Shown here piece by piece: positions 61,557-64,000 of a stretch of 64,000 bases of DNA. Within the stretch, counting starts at the first letter, position 1; each line of letters begins with the position of its first letter. The notes beneath the pieces were generated by a model. That model searched no databases and was not told the origin of the DNA. It saw only the letters and a list, made by a program, of their open reading frames with translations. This DNA comes from Physcia stellaris (taxonomy: Eukaryota; Ascomycota; Lecanoromycetes; Caliciales; Physciaceae): NCBI GenBank assembly GCA_018902385.1, contig JABSSW010000043.1, positions 1 through 64,000 of the forward strand, written 5' to 3'. The translations under genes were made by a program, and so were the position numbers.

Positions 61557-64000
61557 TCATAGGAACTCTTCCTCCTCATCGCTATCTTGGTAACCGCCAA
61601 TCGTGTCATCGCTATCGGTGTCGTCCTCAAACCAGTCTTCGTCATCAGCGTCGATTGCCTTCTGCTTACCATCTTTCTCGTTCTCCTCTTGTGCATTTTG
61701 CGCACGCTCGTTACGCTCAATCCACTCATCAACCGTCTCGTCTTTGATATCACCCATCACTTGCTTGCCTTGAACTTTGTCTGACGTCTTGTCCCTAATA
61801 CCCCGGAAGGGCAAAGTCTGTTGATTGGCCAGGCCTTCATTGACAGAGTTTGTGGAAATAAAATCGTATTCAGAGTCTCCAGATAAAGAGTGATCTTTAA
61901 GACTGATGGTATCATTGACTGAGCCATGCGCTGAAGAATGAATTTGGATAGCATCAAACATGGAGGCAACATCGGTAGAAGCGCGAGAGTTCGAAATGTT
62001 GTTAGTCATGGTAGAAGTATTGTGGGTAGCGGGACCGCTGACAAAGTCGAACTCGCTGGAACCAGCACTGCTGTCAGGTCCAATATGGACATTGGGTCCA
62101 GGATGGGAGAAAGAAGCAGAGGCAATTGGAATATCATCATCGTAGACACCACCGGATTCATCGTCGCAGCCTCCGGCCCAAAGTGGAAGATACTTCCATT
62201 CAGTGTCGTTAAGGCAGCTTAGAACGTCGAGAAGCTGGATATTATGCATATCTCTGTCCACGTTGGATAACATACGTGTGGCTACGCTTTGAAGATGGGT
62301 CTCGACTTCGGAGAAAAGCTGAACCAGATCGAAACGGCGATCTTCATCGACTATCGGTTCGATGAGGGCTTGATTCTTCATTTGTGACGACATGACCGAA
62401 GCGTTTGGAAGGCATATTTTCGAGGCTAGAGATGTACGTAGATCTCCTACATGGTTTGCCAGCAAAAATAAGTCTCTCCTGGGCACTACCTCGAATACTG
62501 CATTATCGCGAAGTTCTTGCTCAGCAGTACTTGGTGTTTCAAGCGGTACGTGAGTCTCTGATGCCGAACCAACAGACACATTCGATACTTCATAGGATAC
62601 AGAGCGAGAGCGTAGGAGGTGCCAGAAACCTCGAGTCAGGATGCGCTCGCGTGGTATCAGCGCGTTCCACACTACTCTTTGGTCCTTGCTGGGAAATAAG
62701 GAGTTTGTTCGAAGGTAGTCCCAATCACGCCAGTTGTGAGCGTCTAGGAGCCAGTCAAGGTAAAGGAGACGGAAAACCCTACCACGGTAGTACCTCCTCA
62801 GAGTGGTCTGAAGCAAGCCGATAGCTGTGTCGTATTGGTCGAAGTTGCCAGGCATGGAGGTTACGGGGCGCAAACTCGACAATTTCTTGAATTCAGGGAT
62901 ATTTTCGAGCCATTCCGTGCTGACAAGGTTCTCAAATTCAGCATTGACGCGTTCGATAAAGGCTTTGCTCGCATATTCAATACGTGTTCGGTAGCTCTCA
63001 GGAATCACATCCTCCCTCTTTCGGCCATGCATGGTGGTAGCTAGGTTCCCACAACGGTTACGGCACAGAGATTCCAAAGCCTCTTCAGCGACCAGGATCG
63101 CAAAAGCATCGCGACACATGTTGTGGCACTTTAGTATATCTGCAATCTTTAGGCTCACTTCGGGAAGAATCTCAAGAAAGTAGGAGTTTTGGCCTGTGTA
63201 AACCCAGCTGACAACGTAATCGAGAAGTAGAGGACTGTCTATTTCGAGAGACTTGGCTACCACACACATCGTCCAGACCTTGGCAGCCGAATCCAAGCCT
63301 GGATCAAATCCAGCTACAGTGCGTAGGACACGAACAATGGCTGATCTATGTCGTATGGGGCTGTATTGAAGCGGAAGTTCCATGGAGTCCTCGTAATATT
63401 TGCGAAGTCGCTGCGTCTGCTCCTCGAAATTGCTGATACTTTGTAAGGCCACGAGTTCTTTCTGGTCCCCTTCACTGCTTGTGGCATTTGTGTTCGTGGA
63501 AATGTATTCGTCCTGTCCGCCTATGAGAGTATTCGAGATCGCCCAGAGATTTCCTGCAATCGACCACTTTCGAACACCGTCGGAGCAGTACAGTTCACTC
63601 AGTAGATGTGCCGCATCATCACCCTCGGTCGCAGGAGTGAGATCAAGCACATATTTAATGTTTGGAGGCAACTGTCCTACCAAACCACGGCGGCGCACGA
63701 CACGGTGTTGGGCGGTCGGGCCCCTGCGTGAATCCCGGAATTAGCGTTCACCTCAAAATGAAAAACTCACGGGTTGCGACAGGTCGCAACTGTACGGAAG
63801 GGGAAAGGAGGCTCCAGCCACTACTCACAAGGCTTTGTTCAAGACTGCGGAGTTGAGGGAATACAGAGTAGAGCTCTTCATAATCATGGGAATTTCGAAG
63901 CGGCTTCTATATACATTGTAAGAATCGTAGTCCTGTTCGGGCTGCTTTGATGGCGGGTCTATGTAGACGTAGGTGTCGCCGTCTGGCTCGTTGACCGGGT
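61557..64000 (-). CDS. Conserved ascomycete protein of unknown function (5' end outside window)
   Basis: Two exons are visible: 64000-63829 (open to the right) and 63723-61557. They join TT|gtgagt ... gcag|G in phase. The visible part starts inside PVNEPDGDTYVYIDPPSKQ and gives about 779 residues. The early region RSRFEIPMIMKSSTLYSLNS and the block LPPNIKYVLDLTPATEGDDA resemble a widely conserved Pezizomycotina family that I know only as uncharacterised. An alpha-helical middle follows (AAKVWTMCVVAKSLEIDSPLLLDYV split over two lines of helices). The C-terminal 200 residues are low-complexity and end in an acidic tail DSDEEEEFL. There is no signal peptide or membrane segment in the visible part. 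No function is assigned. Confidence 0.8.

Noticed and set aside
1-64000. CRISPR array, operon-type or bacterial features
   Set aside because: No regularly spaced repeats were seen. Spliceosomal introns and eukaryotic families run across the whole GC-normal part.

Overview
The window looks like nuclear DNA of a filamentous ascomycete (Pezizomycotina). Genes are compact, with many GT-AG introns of about 50-90 bases. The gene families are typical of that group: Arb1, Rpc37, peroxisomal Lon, a PTH11/rhodopsin-type membrane protein and a fungal bifunctional diterpene cyclase. The genus cannot be told from the sequence. I saw no tRNA, rRNA or CRISPR array.

Region 1 (1 to about 13,080) is a gene-free, very AT-rich block, about 22% GC in a 300-base sample that I counted. 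It holds decayed Ty3/Gypsy-type LTR retrotransposon fossils, all read on the minus strand. The decay signature is odd. Cytosines survive almost only before A or G, so CpT and CpC are nearly absent while CpA is kept. That is not the classical Neurospora-type RIP pattern. The block ends sharply at about 13,080.

Region 2 (13.3-33 kb) is mostly conserved housekeeping: a mitochondrial carrier of the CoA-transporter (Leu5) type; an unrecognised, probably secreted protein; glutamine-dependent NAD+ synthetase; a zeta-crystallin-type quinone oxidoreductase; Arb1 of the Argonaute chaperone complex, with an 18-base microexon; an inositol polyphosphate multikinase; DDB1; and RNA polymerase III subunit Rpc37. 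DDB1, NAD+ synthetase and the secreted protein each show a reading-frame problem, while the other genes splice cleanly. These are either real lesions or local base-calling errors.

Region 3 (33-54 kb) is accessory. A broken type-B carboxylesterase and a seven-exon rhodopsin-domain membrane protein precede a 501-bp MITE with 23-bp inverted ends and TA target duplications. Next comes a probable diterpenoid gene cluster at 39.7-53.7 kb. It contains a secreted FAD-linked oxidase, a P450 of the ent-kaurene-oxidase-like group, a bifunctional copalyl-diphosphate/kaurene-type synthase with both class II and class I motifs, an aldo-keto reductase, a small unrecognised protein with an ABM-like look, and a second P450. 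The P450 and the cyclase share a divergent promoter. I see no GGPP synthase, transporter or regulator gene in the window. The likely logic is that the cyclase builds a tetracyclic-type diterpene from GGPP and the P450s, FAD oxidase and reductase decorate it.

Region 4 (54-64 kb) returns to housekeeping: Clp1 of the 3'-end processing complex, peroxisomal Lon protease ending in SRL, mitochondrial ribosomal protein uL23m, and a conserved ascomycete protein of unknown function that runs off the right edge.
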